NCBI RefSeq assembly: GCF_000633355.1 | Contig: NZ_AYMQ01000054.1 | Span: 62,001-126,000 of the forward strand | DNA length: 64,000 nucleotides | Source: Serratia sp. H1w | GTDB taxonomy: Bacteria; Pseudomonadota; Gammaproteobacteria; Enterobacterales; Enterobacteriaceae | Direction: 5' to 3' | Shown here: positions 26,930-37,313 of the stretch, piece by piece | How the letters are laid out: each line of letters begins with the position of its first letter | How positions within the stretch are numbered: position 1 is the stretch's first letter | The notes under the pieces: model-generated | The model's input: only the letters and a program-made list of their open reading frames with translations | Told to the model about the DNA's origin: nothing | The model's database searches: none | Made by a program: the position numbers and the translations under genes

Positions 26930-29767
26930 ATGTTGCCACTCTCTGCTGCGTTACAGCTTCAGGCACAGAATATCGTGCAGCGATTTCAGGAAACTCAGGG
27001 CGCGGAGCTAGCGCTCAGTGCCACAGAACAAAGCGTTCTGGCGTCGAGTGATTTTGTCAGCGACATGTTGCTCGGCCATCCTGAATGGCTGGCAACGTTA
27101 CGCCAGCAGCCGCCGGTTGCCGATGAGTGGCAGCACTATGCCGCCTGGTTGCAGGATGAGCTTGAAGAAGTGCATGACGAAGCACAGCTCATGCGTGTGC
27201 TCCGCCTGTTCCGCCGGGAGAGCCTGGTGCGTATTGCCTGGGCGCAGGCTCAGCAGTCATGCTCCACGCAGGAAACGCTGCAACAGTTGAGTGCCCTAGC
27301 GGAAACGCTGATCGTCAGCGCCCGGGACTGGCTCTATCAAACCTGTTGCCGCGAGTGGGGCACGCCGTGCAATGCCGATGGTGTGCCACAGCCATTGCTG
27401 ATCCTGGGGATGGGCAAACTCGGTGGTGGCGAACTGAATTTCTCTTCCGATATCGATCTGATCTTTGCCTATCCGGAAAATGGCCATACCCAGGGTGGGC
27501 GGCGTGAGCTGGATAATGCCCAGTTCTTTACCCGCCTGGGGCAACGGCTGATCAAGGCGCTGGATCAGCAAACCATCGATGGATTTGTCTACCGTGTTGA
27601 TATGCGTTTGCGGCCATTTGGCGATAGCGGCCCGCTGGTGATGAGCTTTGCCGCACTGGAAGATTATTACCAGGAGCAAGGGCGTGACTGGGAACGCTAT
27701 GCGATGGTCAAGGCGCGTCTGATGGGCGGGCATGAAGATGCCTACAGCCAGGAGCTGCGCAAGACGCTGCGGCCATTTGTGTTCCGTCGCTATATCGATT
27801 TCAGCGTGATCCAGTCGCTGCGCAACATGAAGGGCATGATTGCACGTGAAGTGCGGCGACGGGGGCTGAAGGACAATATCAAGCTGGGTGCAGGTGGCAT
27901 CCGTGAAATTGAATTTATCACCCAGGTTTTCCAACTGATCCGTGGCGGTCGTGAGCCCAGTTTGCAAGGGCGTTCACTGCTGCCGACGTTGCAGGCGGTT
28001 GGTGAACTGGGGCTATTAACAGCACAACAGGTTGCCGAGCTGAGTGACGGCTACCTGTTCCTGCGGCGTTTGGAGAATCTGTTGCAGGCGATCGCCGACC
28101 AGCAGACACAAACCCTGCCGCAGGATGAACTGGATCAGGCGCGCCTGGCCTGGGGCATGGAGCAGCCAGACTGGCCGTCGTTGATGACGGTGCTGGAAGA
28201 ACATATGCGCCAGGTGCGTGCGGTATTTGACGACCTGATCGGCGACGATAGTCCGGACGTAGGCGAAGATCCCAACTACCAGCATTATCACAGCCTGTGG
28301 CAGGATGCGCTGGAAGAAAACGAGCTTGCACCGCTGACGCCCCATCTGAACGAAGAGGCGCGGCGGCAGATGTTGCGCTCCATCGCTGATTTCCGTCACG
28401 ACGTGGATAAACGCACCATTGGCCCACGCGGCCGTGACGTGCTGGATCAACTGATGCCACGCCTGCTGGCCGAAGTGTGTTCGCGTAACGATGCGGCCAC
28501 GGCACTGGCGCGCCTGATCCAGCTGTTGCTGAGCATTGTGACCCGCACCACCTACCTCGAGCTATTGGTGGAATACCATGCCGCGCTCAGTCACCTGATC
28601 CGCCTTTGTGCTGCTTCACCGATGGTGGCCAGCCAACTGGCGCGTTATCCGCTGTTGCTCGATGAACTGCTTGATCCGGCCACGCTGTACCAACCTGTGG
28701 CCCCAGATGCCTATCGTAGCGAACTGCGCCAATACCGCCTGCGGGTGCCGGAAGATGATGAAGAACAGCAACTGGAAGCGCTGCGGCAGTTCAAACAGGC
28801 GCAGCATTTGCGTATTGCCGCTGCGGATATCGCAGAAGCGCTGCCGGTGATGAAAGTGAGCGATCACTTAACCTTCCTGGCAGAGGCGATCATTGATGCC
28901 GTGGTGCAACAGGCGTGGAAAGATATGGTCGCGCGCTACGGCCAACCAACCCATCTGCATGAGCGGGAGGGATTAGGTTTTGCGGTGATCGGCTACGGCA
29001 AGTTGGGGGGCTGGGAACTGGGCTACAGTTCGGATCTCGATCTGGTGTTCCTGCTGGATTGCCCGCCTGACGTGATGACGGATGGCGATCGCTGCATTGA
29101 TGGCCGTCAGTTCTATCTGCGCCTGGCACAGCGGGTGATGCACTTGTTCAGCACTCGCACTTCTTCGGGCATTCTCTATGAGGTGGATGCTCGTCTGCGT
29201 CCTTCCGGTGCCGCCGGGATGCTGGTCGGTACCGTTGAAGCCTTTGCCGACTATCAGCGTAACGAAGCCTGGACCTGGGAGCATCAGGCTCTGGTACGGG
29301 CGCGTATCGTGTATGGCGATCCTGCGCTGCATCAGCAGTTCGATGCGATCCGTCGCGAGATTTTATGTAAGCCGCGTGACGTGAACAAGCTACAGCAGGA
29401 GGTGCGTGAAATGCGTGAGAAAATGCTCAACCACCTGGGCAGCAAACAGCGCGATCTGTTTGATATCAAAGCGGACGAAGGTGGCATCACCGATATCGAA
29501 TTTATCGCCCAATATCTGGTCTTAGGTTACGCAGCGGGCGAGCCGCGCCTGACGCGTTGGTCGGATAACGTGCGTATCTTTGAGCTGATGGCCAATTACG
29601 ACATCATGCCGGAAGACGAAGCCCGGGCGTTGACCCAGGCCTATGTCACCATGCGTGATGAGATCCACCATCTGGCGTTGCAGGAACACTCCAGCAAAGT
29701 CAGCAGCGAGCTGTTTGCCGCCGAACGTGAGCAGGTACGTGCCAGTTGGAGCAAATGGCTGGGCTGA
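26930..29767 (+). CDS. glnE: glutamine synthetase adenylyltransferase/deadenylase GlnE
   Basis: Adds and removes AMP on glutamine synthetase in response to PII. The 945-residue protein has two nucleotidyltransferase domains: the deadenylylase half with [18 protein letters not shown] (near residue 160) and the adenylylase half with [18 protein letters not shown] (near residue 690), joined by a helical regulatory region. Length matches E. coli GlnE (946). Follows ygiF in one operon. Confidence 0.97.
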   Translation: MLPLSAALQLQAQNIVQRFQETQGAELALSATEQSVLASSDFVSDMLLGHPEWLATLRQQPPVADEWQHYAAWLQDELEEVHDEAQLMRVLRLFRRESLVRIAWAQAQQSCSTQETLQQLSALAETLIVSARDWLYQTCCREWGTPCNADGVPQPLLILGMGKLGGGELNFSSDIDLIFAYPENGHTQGGRRELDNAQFFTRLGQRLIKALDQQTIDGFVYRVDMRLRPFGDSGPLVMSFAALEDYYQEQGRDWERYAMVKARLMGGHEDAYSQELRKTLRPFVFRRYIDFSVIQSLRNMKGMIAREVRRRGLKDNIKLGAGGIREIEFITQVFQLIRGGREPSLQGRSLLPTLQAVGELGLLTAQQVAELSDGYLFLRRLENLLQAIADQQTQTLPQDELDQARLAWGMEQPDWPSLMTVLEEHMRQVRAVFDDLIGDDSPDVGEDPNYQHYHSLWQDALEENELAPLTPHLNEEARRQMLRSIADFRHDVDKRTIGPRGRDVLDQLMPRLLAEVCSRNDAATALARLIQLLLSIVTRTTYLELLVEYHAALSHLIRLCAASPMVASQLARYPLLLDELLDPATLYQPVAPDAYRSELRQYRLRVPEDDEEQQLEALRQFKQAQHLRIAAADIAEALPVMKVSDHLTFLAEAIIDAVVQQAWKDMVARYGQPTHLHEREGLGFAVIGYGKLGGWELGYSSDLDLVFLLDCPPDVMTDGDRCIDGRQFYLRLAQRVMHLFSTRTSSGILYEVDARLRPSGAAGMLVGTVEAFADYQRNEAWTWEHQALVRARIVYGDPALHQQFDAIRREILCKPRDVNKLQQEVREMREKMLNHLGSKQRDLFDIKADEGGITDIEFIAQYLVLGYAAGEPRLTRWSDNVRIFELMANYDIMPEDEARALTQAYVTMRDEIHHLALQEHSSKVSSELFAAEREQVRASWSKWLG

Positions 29768-29783
29768 GGGTGCCGATGTCCAT

Positions 29784-29904
29784 CCCCTCACCCTAACCCT
29801 CTCCCCAAGGGGAGGGGACAGCCTGTGCTACATATTGACTCTGATGCCTGATGGCTGCTCCGTACTCGCTCCCTCGCCCTTTGGGAGAGGGTTGGGGTGA
29901 GGGG
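29784..29904. repeat. 121-bp inverted-repeat element between glnE and hldE
   Basis: The 22-bp arms CCCCTCACCCTAACCCTCTC plus CC (29784-29805) and its complement at 29883-29904 differ at one base. A shorter hairpin (CTCCCC/GGGGAG) lies within the left side. No coding sequence is inside. This is a non-autonomous palindromic repeat of the kind scattered in enterobacterial intergenic regions; it may also fold as a terminator-like structure for glnE. Confidence 0.85.
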
Positions 29905-29996
29905 CAAGCAGTAAGTTGTTGGGCACTTTTACGGGTATTGCAGGCTATTATGCTAATATCTGCCGAATTTATTTTTGACTTGTTTGGAGTTATCGG

Positions 29997-31427
29997 ATGA
30001 AAGTTACACTACCTGATTTTCGCCGCGCCGGTGTGCTGGTGGTTGGTGACGTCATGTTGGATCGCTATTGGTATGGGCCGACCAGCCGTATTTCACCGGA
30101 AGCGCCGGTGCCGGTGGTCAAGGTTGAGACCATCGAAGAGCGTCCCGGTGGTGCGGCTAACGTCGCGATGAACATCGCTTCGCTGGGTGCCAATTCACGC
30201 CTGGTAGGTCTGACGGGCATTGATGACGCAGCCCGTGCACTGAGTGCCAAGCTCAATGAAGTTAACGTACGCTGTGACTTTGTCTCGGTCCCTACGCACC
30301 CGACCATCACCAAGCTGCGCGTACTGTCCCGCAACCAACAGCTGATCCGCCTGGACTTCGAAGAAGGTTTTTCCAATGTCGATCCGCAGCCGATCATGGA
30401 GCGTATCCAGCAGGCATTGCCACAGATCGGCGCGCTGGTGCTGTCAGATTACGCCAAGGGTGCGTTGAGCAAGGTACAGGGCATGATCGCTCTGGCGCGT
30501 GCGGCCAAGGTTCCGGTACTGATCGACCCGAAAGGCACCGATTTTGAACGTTACCGTGGAGCCACGCTGCTGACCCCAAATCTGTCCGAATTTGAAGCCG
30601 TGGTCGGCCATTGTCAGAGCGAAGAAGAACTGGTGACGCGTGGGATGAAGTTGGTGGCGGATTTTGAACTGTCTGCGCTGCTGATCACCCGTTCTGAGCA
30701 AGGGATGACGCTGTTGCAGCCAGGCCGTGAGCCGCTGCATCTGCCAACCCAGGCACAGGAAGTGTTTGACGTGACCGGTGCTGGCGATACGGTGATTGGT
30801 GTGCTGGCTGCGGCTTTGGCTGCGGGCAATACGCTGGAAGAGTCCTGTTTCCTGGCCAATGCCGCCGCAGGCGTGGTGGTAGGCAAACTGGGTACCTCTA
30901 CCGTCTCGCCAATCGAATTGGAAAACGCCATTCGTGGCCGTGCCGAAACCGGTTTTGGCGTCATGACCGAGGCCGAGTTGAAAAAAGCGGTGGCGCAGGC
31001 GCGTCAACGTGGTGAGAAGGTGGTGATGACCAACGGCATCTTCGACATTTTGCACGCTGGCCATGTCTCGTACCTGGCGAATGCTCGTAAATTGGGTGAC
31101 CGCTTGATCGTTGCCGTGAACAGTGATGCCTCGACCAAACGTCTGAAAGGGGAAACCCGCCCGGTAAACCTGTTGGAAAACCGTATGGTGGTGTTGGGCG
31201 CGCTGGAAGCAGTGGATTGGGTGGTGCCGTTCGAAGAAGATACGCCGCAGCGCCTGATCGCCGATATCCTGCCGGACCTGCTGGTGAAAGGCGGTGATTA
31301 CCAGCCACATGAGATTGCTGGCAGCGCCGAAGTCTGGGCCAACGGTGGCGATGTGCGCGTATTGAACTTTGAAGATGGGCTATCAACCACCAACATCATC
31401 AAGGCCATCAAGGACGGGCGCGGTTAA
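29997..31427 (+). CDS. hldE: bifunctional heptose-7-phosphate kinase/heptose-1-phosphate adenylyltransferase HldE
   Basis: Makes ADP-D-glycero-manno-heptose for the LPS inner core. The 476-residue protein has an N-terminal PfkB-type kinase domain ([27 protein letters not shown] near residue 257) and a C-terminal cytidylyltransferase-like domain beginning [15 protein letters not shown] with the HxGH nucleotide-binding motif. Length equals E. coli HldE (477). TTGGAG lies at good spacing before the ATG. Confidence 0.97.
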   Translation: MKVTLPDFRRAGVLVVGDVMLDRYWYGPTSRISPEAPVPVVKVETIEERPGGAANVAMNIASLGANSRLVGLTGIDDAARALSAKLNEVNVRCDFVSVPTHPTITKLRVLSRNQQLIRLDFEEGFSNVDPQPIMERIQQALPQIGALVLSDYAKGALSKVQGMIALARAAKVPVLIDPKGTDFERYRGATLLTPNLSEFEAVVGHCQSEEELVTRGMKLVADFELSALLITRSEQGMTLLQPGREPLHLPTQAQEVFDVTGAGDTVIGVLAAALAAGNTLEESCFLANAAAGVVVGKLGTSTVSPIELENAIRGRAETGFGVMTEAELKKAVAQARQRGEKVVMTNGIFDILHAGHVSYLANARKLGDRLIVAVNSDASTKRLKGETRPVNLLENRMVVLGALEAVDWVVPFEEDTPQRLIADILPDLLVKGGDYQPHEIAGSAEVWANGGDVRVLNFEDGLSTTNIIKAIKDGRG

Positions 31428-31432
31428 CTTTT

Positions 31433-31559
31433 TATACCCTATGGATTTCAAGTTGCTGCTAGGCGACAAGCTTACTCATCCCCAGGAGCTTACGTTTTTG
31501 TAAGTGACTGGGGTGAGTAAGTGCAGGTAACAACGCAGCAGCTTGAAAGACGACGGGTA
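31433..31559. repeat. ERIC element, full length 127 bp
   Basis: Matches the enterobacterial repetitive intergenic consensus: the core CCCCAGGAGCTTAC, the complement GTAAGTGACTGGGG, and the outer arms ending GCAGCTTGAA and CGACGGGTA. The total length of 127 bp is the classic ERIC size. It fills the gap between hldE and yjeH, so hldE transcripts run into a long imperfect hairpin. Confidence 0.9.
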
Positions 31560-31575
31560 AACAGGGTGGTTTGCG

Positions 31576-32829
31576 GTGAGTGGACTAAAGCAGGAGCTGA
31601 GTTTAGCGCAGGGCGTTGGGCTATTGTCCACTTCACTGCTGGGTACCGGGGTGTTCGCCGTTCCGGCATTGGCGGCGCAGGTAGCAGGCGGTGACAGCCT
31701 GTGGGCCTGGCCAATCCTGATTGTGCTGGTGTTCCCGATCGCGATTGCCTTTGCGGCTTTGGGGCGTCACTTCCCTAGCGCCGGTGGTGCCGCGCACTTT
31801 GTGGGACTGGCTTTTGGGCCACGCATGGCAAAAGTGACCGCCTGGCTGTTCCTCTCCGTGATCCCCGTCGGCTTGCCCGCTGCATTACAAATCGCCGCAG
31901 GATTCTGGCAGGCAACCTTTGGTTGGGATGCCAACGGCTTGTTGCTGGTACAGATTGCCACGCTGGTGGTGATCTGGCTGCTTGGCACGCGCAGTGCCGG
32001 TTCCAGTGCCAATATTCAGACCTTGATTGCCATTCTGGTGATAGCGCTGGTTGGGGCTATCTGGTGGCAAGGCGGTATTACTCCCTCCCAAATTCCGTGG
32101 CCTGCGGTCAGCGATATTTCTCCCCCTAACATGTTCCACGCGTTGGCGGTGATGTTCTGGTGCTTTGTCGGGCTGGAGGCGTTTGCTCATCTGGCGACCG
32201 AATTCCGTCAGCCAGAGCGAGATTTTCCACGCGCATTAATGCTGGGGCTGCTGGTGGCGGGGGCGGTTTATTGGGGTTGTACCGTGGCTGTGCTGCATTT
32301 CCATGCTTACGGTGAACATCAGGCGGCGGCCGCTTCGTTGCCGGGGATCGTGGTGCAACTGTTTGGCGAACATGCGCTGTGGATTGCCTGCATCATCGGC
32401 TATCTGGCCTGCTTTGCCAGCGTGAATATTTACACCCAGAGCTTTGCCCGCCTGGTTTGGTCTCAAGCGCAGGTAAAGCCTGCCAGTGGCCTGGCTAAAC
32501 TTTCTGCGGGCCAGGTACCGGTCAATGCGTTGAGCGCCGTGGTGGGGTGCTGTCTGCTTTTCACCTTGCTGATTTATACCCTGAAGCTGCCGCTGGATAC
32601 GCTGCTGGTGTATGCCAATGGCATTTTTGTGCTGATTTATCTGCTGTGTATGCTGGCGGGATGGCGGATCTTGCAGGGGCGCTCGCGGCTGATGGCGATC
32701 GTCGGCTCCGCGTTGTGCCTGTTATTGCTGGTGATTATCGGCTGGAAAAGCCTGTATGCGTTGGCGATGTTGGTGCTGATCTGGCTGGTGCTGCCGCGTA
32801 AAGCGTCATCAAACAGTCAGGGCGTGTAG
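31576..32829 (+). CDS. yjeH: L-methionine/branched-chain amino acid exporter YjeH
   Basis: A 417-residue amino acid/polyamine/organocation family membrane protein with about 12 hydrophobic segments. It is strongly similar throughout to E. coli YjeH (start MSGLKQEL, then AQGVGLLSTSLLGTGVFAVP and VMFWCFVGLEAFAHLATEF), an exporter of methionine and branched-chain amino acids. The start codon is GTG at 31576. In E. coli yjeH lies elsewhere in the chromosome, so its place after hldE is a local rearrangement or lineage difference. Confidence 0.9.
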   Translation: MSGLKQELSLAQGVGLLSTSLLGTGVFAVPALAAQVAGGDSLWAWPILIVLVFPIAIAFAALGRHFPSAGGAAHFVGLAFGPRMAKVTAWLFLSVIPVGLPAALQIAAGFWQATFGWDANGLLLVQIATLVVIWLLGTRSAGSSANIQTLIAILVIALVGAIWWQGGITPSQIPWPAVSDISPPNMFHALAVMFWCFVGLEAFAHLATEFRQPERDFPRALMLGLLVAGAVYWGCTVAVLHFHAYGEHQAAAASLPGIVVQLFGEHALWIACIIGYLACFASVNIYTQSFARLVWSQAQVKPASGLAKLSAGQVPVNALSAVVGCCLLFTLLIYTLKLPLDTLLVYANGIFVLIYLLCMLAGWRILQGRSRLMAIVGSALCLLLLVIIGWKSLYALAMLVLIWLVLPRKASSNSQGV

Positions 32830-32839
32830 CCACGCCCTG
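32818..32839. terminator. hairpin over the yjeH stop codon
   Basis: CAGGGCGTG (32818-32826) and CACGCCCTG (32831-32839) form a perfect nine-pair stem with the stop TAG in the loop. No long T run follows, so it may end or stabilise either of the two convergent transcripts. Confidence 0.5.
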
Positions 32840-32848
32840 CGTACAAAC

Positions 32849-33121
32849 TTATTCGCCTTCCGGTTTTACCGGTGCGGTATTCAACTTGCTTTCCAACTCG
32901 GTCAGACGCTGTTCCAGCAGTGCCAGCTTCTCACGGGTGCGCAGCAGCACCTGAGTCTGTACGTCAAACTCTTCGCGGTTAACCAGATCCAGACGGGTCA
33001 ACTGCGCTTGCAGCACCTGACGGATTTTTTTCTCAACGTCTTCCCCGAATTCACGTACGCCTTTAGGCATCGACTCTTGGACCTGGCGTGCGATCTGTTC
33101 AATTTTTTTCGGGTCAATCAT
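32849..33121 (-). CDS. ubiK: ubiquinone biosynthesis accessory factor UbiK
   Basis: The 90-residue protein ([20 protein letters not shown] ...) is the YqiC/BMFP family protein that supports aerobic ubiquinone synthesis with UbiJ and binds membranes through its amphipathic N-terminal helix. The C-terminal half is a coiled coil ([21 protein letters not shown]) that trimerises. The frame extends upstream to 33292, but the ATG at 33121 has GGGAAACGCC before it and gives the family N-terminus. Divergent from the ribB leader. Confidence 0.93.
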   Translation of the reverse strand: MIDPKKIEQIARQVQESMPKGVREFGEDVEKKIRQVLQAQLTRLDLVNREEFDVQTQVLLRTREKLALLEQRLTELESKLNTAPVKPEGE

Positions 33122-33270
33122 GGCGTTTCCCTTTCTGATATTTGGTGGCTGGTGCTTAGTGTAATGCGAGTTGCCTGCCGGATAAACTATTACCGTGTTT
33201 GCTGCGCGATCCCTCATTACGCGACTGGATGGCTTGAAACCCCAAAGCGATGGGGTTATAGTCGATGTGC

Positions 33271-33430
33271 TTATTCTCAGGGCGGGGTGCAAGTCCCCAC
33301 CGGCGGTAAATCACCATTCACGGTGAAAGCCCGCGAGCGCTCAATCTATCTCTCAGGAGTGGGTTAGAGGTCAGCAGATCCGGTGTAATTCCGGGGCCGA
33401 CGGTTATAGTCCGGATGGGAGAGAGTAACG
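33271..33430 (+). ncRNA. FMN riboswitch (RFN element) of ribB
   Basis: The conserved RFN parts are present in order: TTATTCTCAGGGCGGGG, CCCCACCGGCGGTAAAT, AGCCCGCGAGCG, CAGCAGATCCGGTG, TCCGGGGCCGACGG and the closing GGGAGAGAGTAACG. It binds FMN and lowers expression of the downstream ribB gene. The expression platform occupies about 33431-33540. Confidence 0.96.
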
Positions 33431-33540
33431 ACACCTGTCGGGCTTATGCTCGCTTGCGTTATTTTTTTGGCTATTGGCATAGCCACTCCTCAAGATCGCC
33501 CTGGTTCTGGTAATCCATAATTTTAATGAGGTTTCTTACC

Positions 33541-34194
33541 ATGAATCAGACTCTACTTTCAGATTTCGGTACGCCGGTAGAACGCGTTGAACGCGCTCTT
33601 GATGCACTGCGCAACGGGCGCGGTGTGATGGTGCTTGATGATGAAAACCGTGAAAACGAAGGCGACATGATCTTCGCCGCAGAAACCATGACCGTTGAGC
33701 AAATGGCGCTGACCATTCGCCACGGTAGCGGCATTGTTTGCCTGTGTATCACCGAAGATCGCCGTCAGCAGCTTGAGCTGCCGATGATGGTCACCAACAA
33801 CTCCAGCCAGTTCCAGACTGCCTTTACCGTGACGATTGAAGCGGCGCAGGGCGTGACCACTGGCGTATCAGCAGGCGATCGCCTGACGACTATCCGTGCA
33901 GCCATTGCCGACGGTGCCAAGCCGAGCGATTTGAACCGCCCAGGCCATGTGTTCCCGCTGCGTGCTCAGCCTGGTGGCGTCTTGAGTCGCCGTGGCCACA
34001 CCGAAGCGACCATCGATCTGGTCTCCATGGCCGGTTTCAAACCCGCTGGCGTGTTGTGCGAACTGACTAACGATGACGGCAGCATGGCTCATGCGCCGGA
34101 AGTGATCACCTTTGCCAAGCAACATGACATGGTGGTGCTGACCATCGAAGATCTGGTGGCCTATCGCCAGTCGCATGAAAAGAAGGCCAGCTGA
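33541..34194 (+). CDS. ribB: 3,4-dihydroxy-2-butanone-4-phosphate synthase RibB
   Basis: Makes the four-carbon precursor of riboflavin from ribulose-5-phosphate. The 217-residue protein starts [20 protein letters not shown] and carries the acidic metal-binding loop [16 protein letters not shown] (about residues 33-48) and [11 protein letters not shown] with the catalytic His. An upstream in-frame ATG at 33526 is not family-like. Stand-alone RibB of E. coli length, controlled by the FMN riboswitch ahead of it. Confidence 0.97.
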   Translation: MNQTLLSDFGTPVERVERALDALRNGRGVMVLDDENRENEGDMIFAAETMTVEQMALTIRHGSGIVCLCITEDRRQQLELPMMVTNNSSQFQTAFTVTIEAAQGVTTGVSAGDRLTTIRAAIADGAKPSDLNRPGHVFPLRAQPGGVLSRRGHTEATIDLVSMAGFKPAGVLCELTNDDGSMAHAPEVITFAKQHDMVVLTIEDLVAYRQSHEKKAS

Positions 34195-34212
34195 TTAGCT
34201 GACCGAAATCGG

Positions 34213-34236
34213 GTAGGGGCGCGGCATGCTGCGCCC
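34213..34236 (+). repeat. REP-like palindrome
   Basis: GTAGGGGCGCGGCATGCTGC plus GCCC: one-base variant of the unit at 23261-23285. Confidence 0.8.
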
Positions 34237-34260
34237 ATCTGTATCATCAATGCCCGTATA

Positions 34261-34287
34261 AAGCCGCCTAACACGTGGCTTTTTTTT
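34261..34287 (+). terminator. ribB terminator
   Basis: AAGCC and GGCTT pair around an 11-base loop and are followed by a T run. Confidence 0.7.
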
Positions 34288-34300
34288 ATGCTCGAATGGT

Positions 34301-35068
34301 TTAACCGATACCGCCGCTTTGCAACAGCGTCAGGCTGAATCCCATCACCGCCATGCCACACAGCACGCCGTAACTTGGGTTATTGTGTGGGTCGATCTCT
34401 TTGGCCAACGGCATCAATTCATCCACCGACAGCGCTACCATGATCCCCGCCACCGCAGCCATAATCGATGCCATCACCACCGGTGAAACCATGGGTCCCA
34501 GTACCAGGAAGGCCAGTACACCGCCAAGAATTTCGGCCATCCCGGAGATCCCGGACCACAGCAGGGCCTTGGTTTTGGAACCGGTTGCCGCATACACCGG
34601 CCCAGCGACGGCCAATCCTTCTGGAATATTGTGAATGGCCACTGCGAGCGCAATGCCCATCCCCAGTTCCAGATCGGCACTGGCGGTGACAAAGGTGGCA
34701 ATCCCTTCCGGGAAGTTGTGCAAGCTGATGCCGAGCGTCAGCAGCATGGCGGTGCGTTTCAGGTTATGGGGCTTGATCGGCTTTTGTACCAGGTCTTGCG
34801 GATGCTGGTGGGGCAGTAGGCGATCCAAGGCAAAATAGCCAAGCAGGCCAAGCATAAACATCCCGTAGCCGAGCATGGGCGACATGCCGACGGTGTGCAG
34901 CGCGGCTGGCAGCATTTCCATCAGCGAAATCAATAGCATAATCCCTGCGGCAAAGCCGAGTGCAAACGCCAGCAGGCGGTTGGAAGGCTTCTGGCCAATA
35001 ATACCGAGCAGGGCACCGACAAAGGTAGCGCCTCCGGCTAACAAGGTCAGGATCAGCGGTACAGACAT
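34301..35068 (-). CDS. zupT: zinc transporter ZupT
   Basis: A 255-residue ZIP-family inner-membrane importer of zinc and other divalent metals. It has eight hydrophobic segments and the two metal-binding motifs HNFPEG (about residues 118-123) and HNIPEG (about 147-152). Length matches E. coli ZupT (257). Convergent with ribB and divergent from ygiD, as in E. coli. Confidence 0.95.
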   Translation of the reverse strand: MSVPLILTLLAGGATFVGALLGIIGQKPSNRLLAFALGFAAGIMLLISLMEMLPAALHTVGMSPMLGYGMFMLGLLGYFALDRLLPHQHPQDLVQKPIKPHNLKRTAMLLTLGISLHNFPEGIATFVTASADLELGMGIALAVAIHNIPEGLAVAGPVYAATGSKTKALLWSGISGMAEILGGVLAFLVLGPMVSPVVMASIMAAVAGIMVALSVDELMPLAKEIDPHNNPSYGVLCGMAVMGFSLTLLQSGGIG

Positions 35069-35275
35069 GCATGCTCCTTTATGCGAATAAAAATTGTTTA
35101 TTTTCTGATACTAACAGAGTAAAGGCATAAATCGAGCGGATTTGGCTGATTGTTCCAATCGATTCAGCCATTCAAATTTCTTGACGATCATCATCAGGGT
35201 TATCCGGCTGCCTCGGTAAAGCAAACAGCGTAATGTAGTCAGCAGAACGAATATCACGTTAACCAAGGATATATT

Positions 35276-36058
35276 ATGACCACCTCTCGTATGCCTGCAC
35301 TCTTTCTTGGCCACGGAAGCCCGATGAACGTGCTGGAAGAAAACCGTTATACCCAGGCCTGGCGTGCGTTGGGTGAGCAATTGCCGCGGCCAAAGGCGAT
35401 CGTTGCCGTGTCTGCCCACTGGTATACCCGGGGAACGGCGGTGACGGCGATGGCAAAACCAAAAACCATCCACGATTTTGGCGGCTTCCCACAGGCGTTG
35501 TTTGATACTCAGTACCCGGCACCGGGTTCACCGGAGCTGGCGGCAGAGTTGCAAAGCCTGCTGGCACCGGTTCAGGTGATTGCCGATACCAGCGAATGGG
35601 GCCTGGATCATGGTAGCTGGGGCGTGTTGATCAAGATGTATCCGCAAGCCGACATCCCGGTGGTGCAATTGAGCGTCGACGGGACTCAGCCAGCGGAATA
35701 TCACTATGAGCTGGGCCGTAAACTGGCAGCACTACGCGATCGAGGCATTATGATTGTGGCCAGTGGCAACGTGGTGCATAACCTGCGGATGGCGAAATGG
35801 CAGGGTGATACCAGCCCGTATCCTTGGGCGGAGTCATTCAACCAGTACGTGCGTGATAACCTGGAATATCAGGGCGAAAACCACCCGTTAGTGAACTTTA
35901 TGCAGCATGAAGGCGCGGCATTGTCGAACCCGACACCGGAGCATTACCTGCCACTGTTGTATGTCCTGGGTGGCTGGGATGGCAAAGAGCCGATCTCGAT
36001 CCCGGTTGATGGGATTGAAATGGCGGCGCTGAGTATGCTTTCGGTGCAGGTTGGCTGA
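35276..36058 (+). CDS. ygiD: 4,5-DOPA dioxygenase extradiol YgiD
   Basis: A 260-residue zinc/iron ring-opening dioxygenase of the LigB superfamily, like E. coli YgiD, which converts L-DOPA to betalamic acid precursors in vitro; its natural substrate is not settled. Metal-binding histidines lie in FLGHGSPMN and SAHWYTRG, with LDHGSWGVL and ASGNVVHNLR further on. AAGGATATATT precedes the ATG. The backbone would continue to ygiC, but an accessory sugar block intervenes. Confidence 0.92.
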   Translation: MTTSRMPALFLGHGSPMNVLEENRYTQAWRALGEQLPRPKAIVAVSAHWYTRGTAVTAMAKPKTIHDFGGFPQALFDTQYPAPGSPELAAELQSLLAPVQVIADTSEWGLDHGSWGVLIKMYPQADIPVVQLSVDGTQPAEYHYELGRKLAALRDRGIMIVASGNVVHNLRMAKWQGDTSPYPWAESFNQYVRDNLEYQGENHPLVNFMQHEGAALSNPTPEHYLPLLYVLGGWDGKEPISIPVDGIEMAALSMLSVQVG

Positions 36059-36086
36059 TCGTCTGGGGGCTACGGCTCCCTATCGA

Positions 36087-37097
36087 TTACCTGCCGTAGC
36101 CGCAAGATTCACGGATCACCAGCGAAGGCGGCAGAATGATGCGTTTTGGCGGCTCGTCGTTGCCCTGGATCCGGCTATATAGCAGTTCCCCAGCCTTGCG
36201 ACCAATCTCGCGTGAGGCGACGGACACCGTGGTCAGCCCCGGCTGTACCAGGGAGGCCTCGGTAATATCGTCAAAGCCGATTAGCGCAAAGTCGTGGCCT
36301 ACCTGGCGGCCAAGTTTGCGTAACGTCTGCATGACTCCCAGCGCTACGATATCCTGATAGCATATTGCTGCGGTGATCTCCGGGTAGGCAGTAAACAGTT
36401 GCTCTGAGGTTTTGGCACCGGAACTCTGGCTAGCCTCACTGCAAACGATCCATTCCCCGTTAACCTGAATGCCCCTTTCCAACAGCTTGCTGGTATAGCC
36501 GCCCAAGCGCTGAGCACGAGAGGTGGAACTGACCGAGCCGCCAATAAACGCAATATGCCGATGGCCCAGATCCAGCAGATGTTGCGTGGCTAACTGGGTG
36601 CCCAAAAAATTGTCGGTGCCGACAAAATCGAAATGGGCATCCGCTATCGGGCGCACCACCATAATTGCCGGGATGTTGCGGCGCTTCAGCGTTTCAAAGA
36701 ACAGCGGTGGAGTTTGGCGTGCGGAGCACAGCACCATGCCACTGGCATTGTTCTGTAACAGCGAGTCGACAAACTTTTGCTGCCTGGGTGCGGACTCTTC
36801 GCTGTTGGCCAAAAACAGCATCAACTGGTGGCGTTCCATTTCCTGGCTCAGCCCAGCGGTCATTTCCGCGTAGAACGGGTTGGTGATGTCGTGGAGTAAC
36901 AGGCCGACCTGATTACTGCTGCGATTGCGCAGGTTGGCCGCCGTCTGATTATAGACATAGCCCAGCTCATCGAGGGCGCTCAATACGCGCTTGCGGGTTG
37001 CATCCGAAATACGGCCACGATTATGTAATACCATGGAAACCGTGGCGGTGGAGACGTTCGCCCGGGCGGCGACGTCGGCCAGCGTTATAGTGCTCAT
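36087..37097 (-). CDS. LacI-family transcriptional regulator of the adjacent sugar locus
   Basis: The 336-residue protein has the LacI DNA-binding domain at residues 1-60 (TLADVAARANVSTATVSMVL, hinge YNQTAANLRNRSSN) and a periplasmic-binding-like sugar domain. It is divergent from a mannose-family PTS operon. GGTTAATCGATTAATC palindromes before that operon (37264-37279) and before the cupin pair (43090-43105), and a related dyad next to its own start (37131-37150), are its likely operators. The effector is probably the phosphorylated or free sugar of this locus, which cannot be named from sequence. Confidence 0.88.
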   Translation of the reverse strand: MSTITLADVAARANVSTATVSMVLHNRGRISDATRKRVLSALDELGYVYNQTAANLRNRSSNQVGLLLHDITNPFYAEMTAGLSQEMERHQLMLFLANSEESAPRQQKFVDSLLQNNASGMVLCSARQTPPLFFETLKRRNIPAIMVVRPIADAHFDFVGTDNFLGTQLATQHLLDLGHRHIAFIGGSVSSTSRAQRLGGYTSKLLERGIQVNGEWIVCSEASQSSGAKTSEQLFTAYPEITAAICYQDIVALGVMQTLRKLGRQVGHDFALIGFDDITEASLVQPGLTTVSVASREIGRKAGELLYSRIQGNDEPPKRIILPPSLVIRESCGYGR

Positions 37098-37130
37098 TTA
37101 CTATCCTGTTTGCAGGCGGGATCTATCATT

Positions 37131-37150
37131 AAGGTATAACGATTAACCTT
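37131..37150. promoter_or_regulatory. imperfect operator at the LacI-type gene promoter
   Basis: AAGGTATAACGATTAACCTT, with AAGGT/ACCTT arms, includes the CGATTAA half of the operators at 37264 and 43090. It lies 33 bp upstream of the regulator's start, which suggests autoregulation. Confidence 0.5.
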
Positions 37151-37230
37151 TTATTGGCAAATAACCAAAATAATTTGTGATGGCTATCGCAATAACCTGG
37201 GTTTTAACCCGCTTTATCGCCTTTATTTGA

Positions 37231-37247
37231 GGTTAATCCCGTTAACC
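37231..37247. promoter_or_regulatory. additional GGTTAA dyad in the divergent promoter region
   Basis: GGTTAATCCCGTTAACC has perfect six-base arms. The half-site GGTTAA is shared with the operator at 37264; the spacing differs, so it may be an auxiliary site. Confidence 0.4.
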
Positions 37248-37263
37248 AAGCTGTTTAACAATA

Positions 37264-37279
37264 GGTTAATCGATTAATC
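37264..37279. promoter_or_regulatory. operator of the LacI-type regulator before the PTS operon
   Basis: GGTTAATCGATTAATC contains the perfect palindrome TTAATCGATTAA and a central CG, the usual form of LacI-family operators. The identical 16-mer occurs at 43090-43105. It lies 34 bp upstream of the isomerase start codon. Confidence 0.75.
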
Positions 37280-37313
37280 TTTGGTTATGTTTTCAGTGCA
37301 TAGGCAGAAGATT

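Noticed and set aside
29784-29904. CRISPR array or phage att site
   Set aside because: There is only one pair of arms in inverted, not direct, orientation and there are no spacers.
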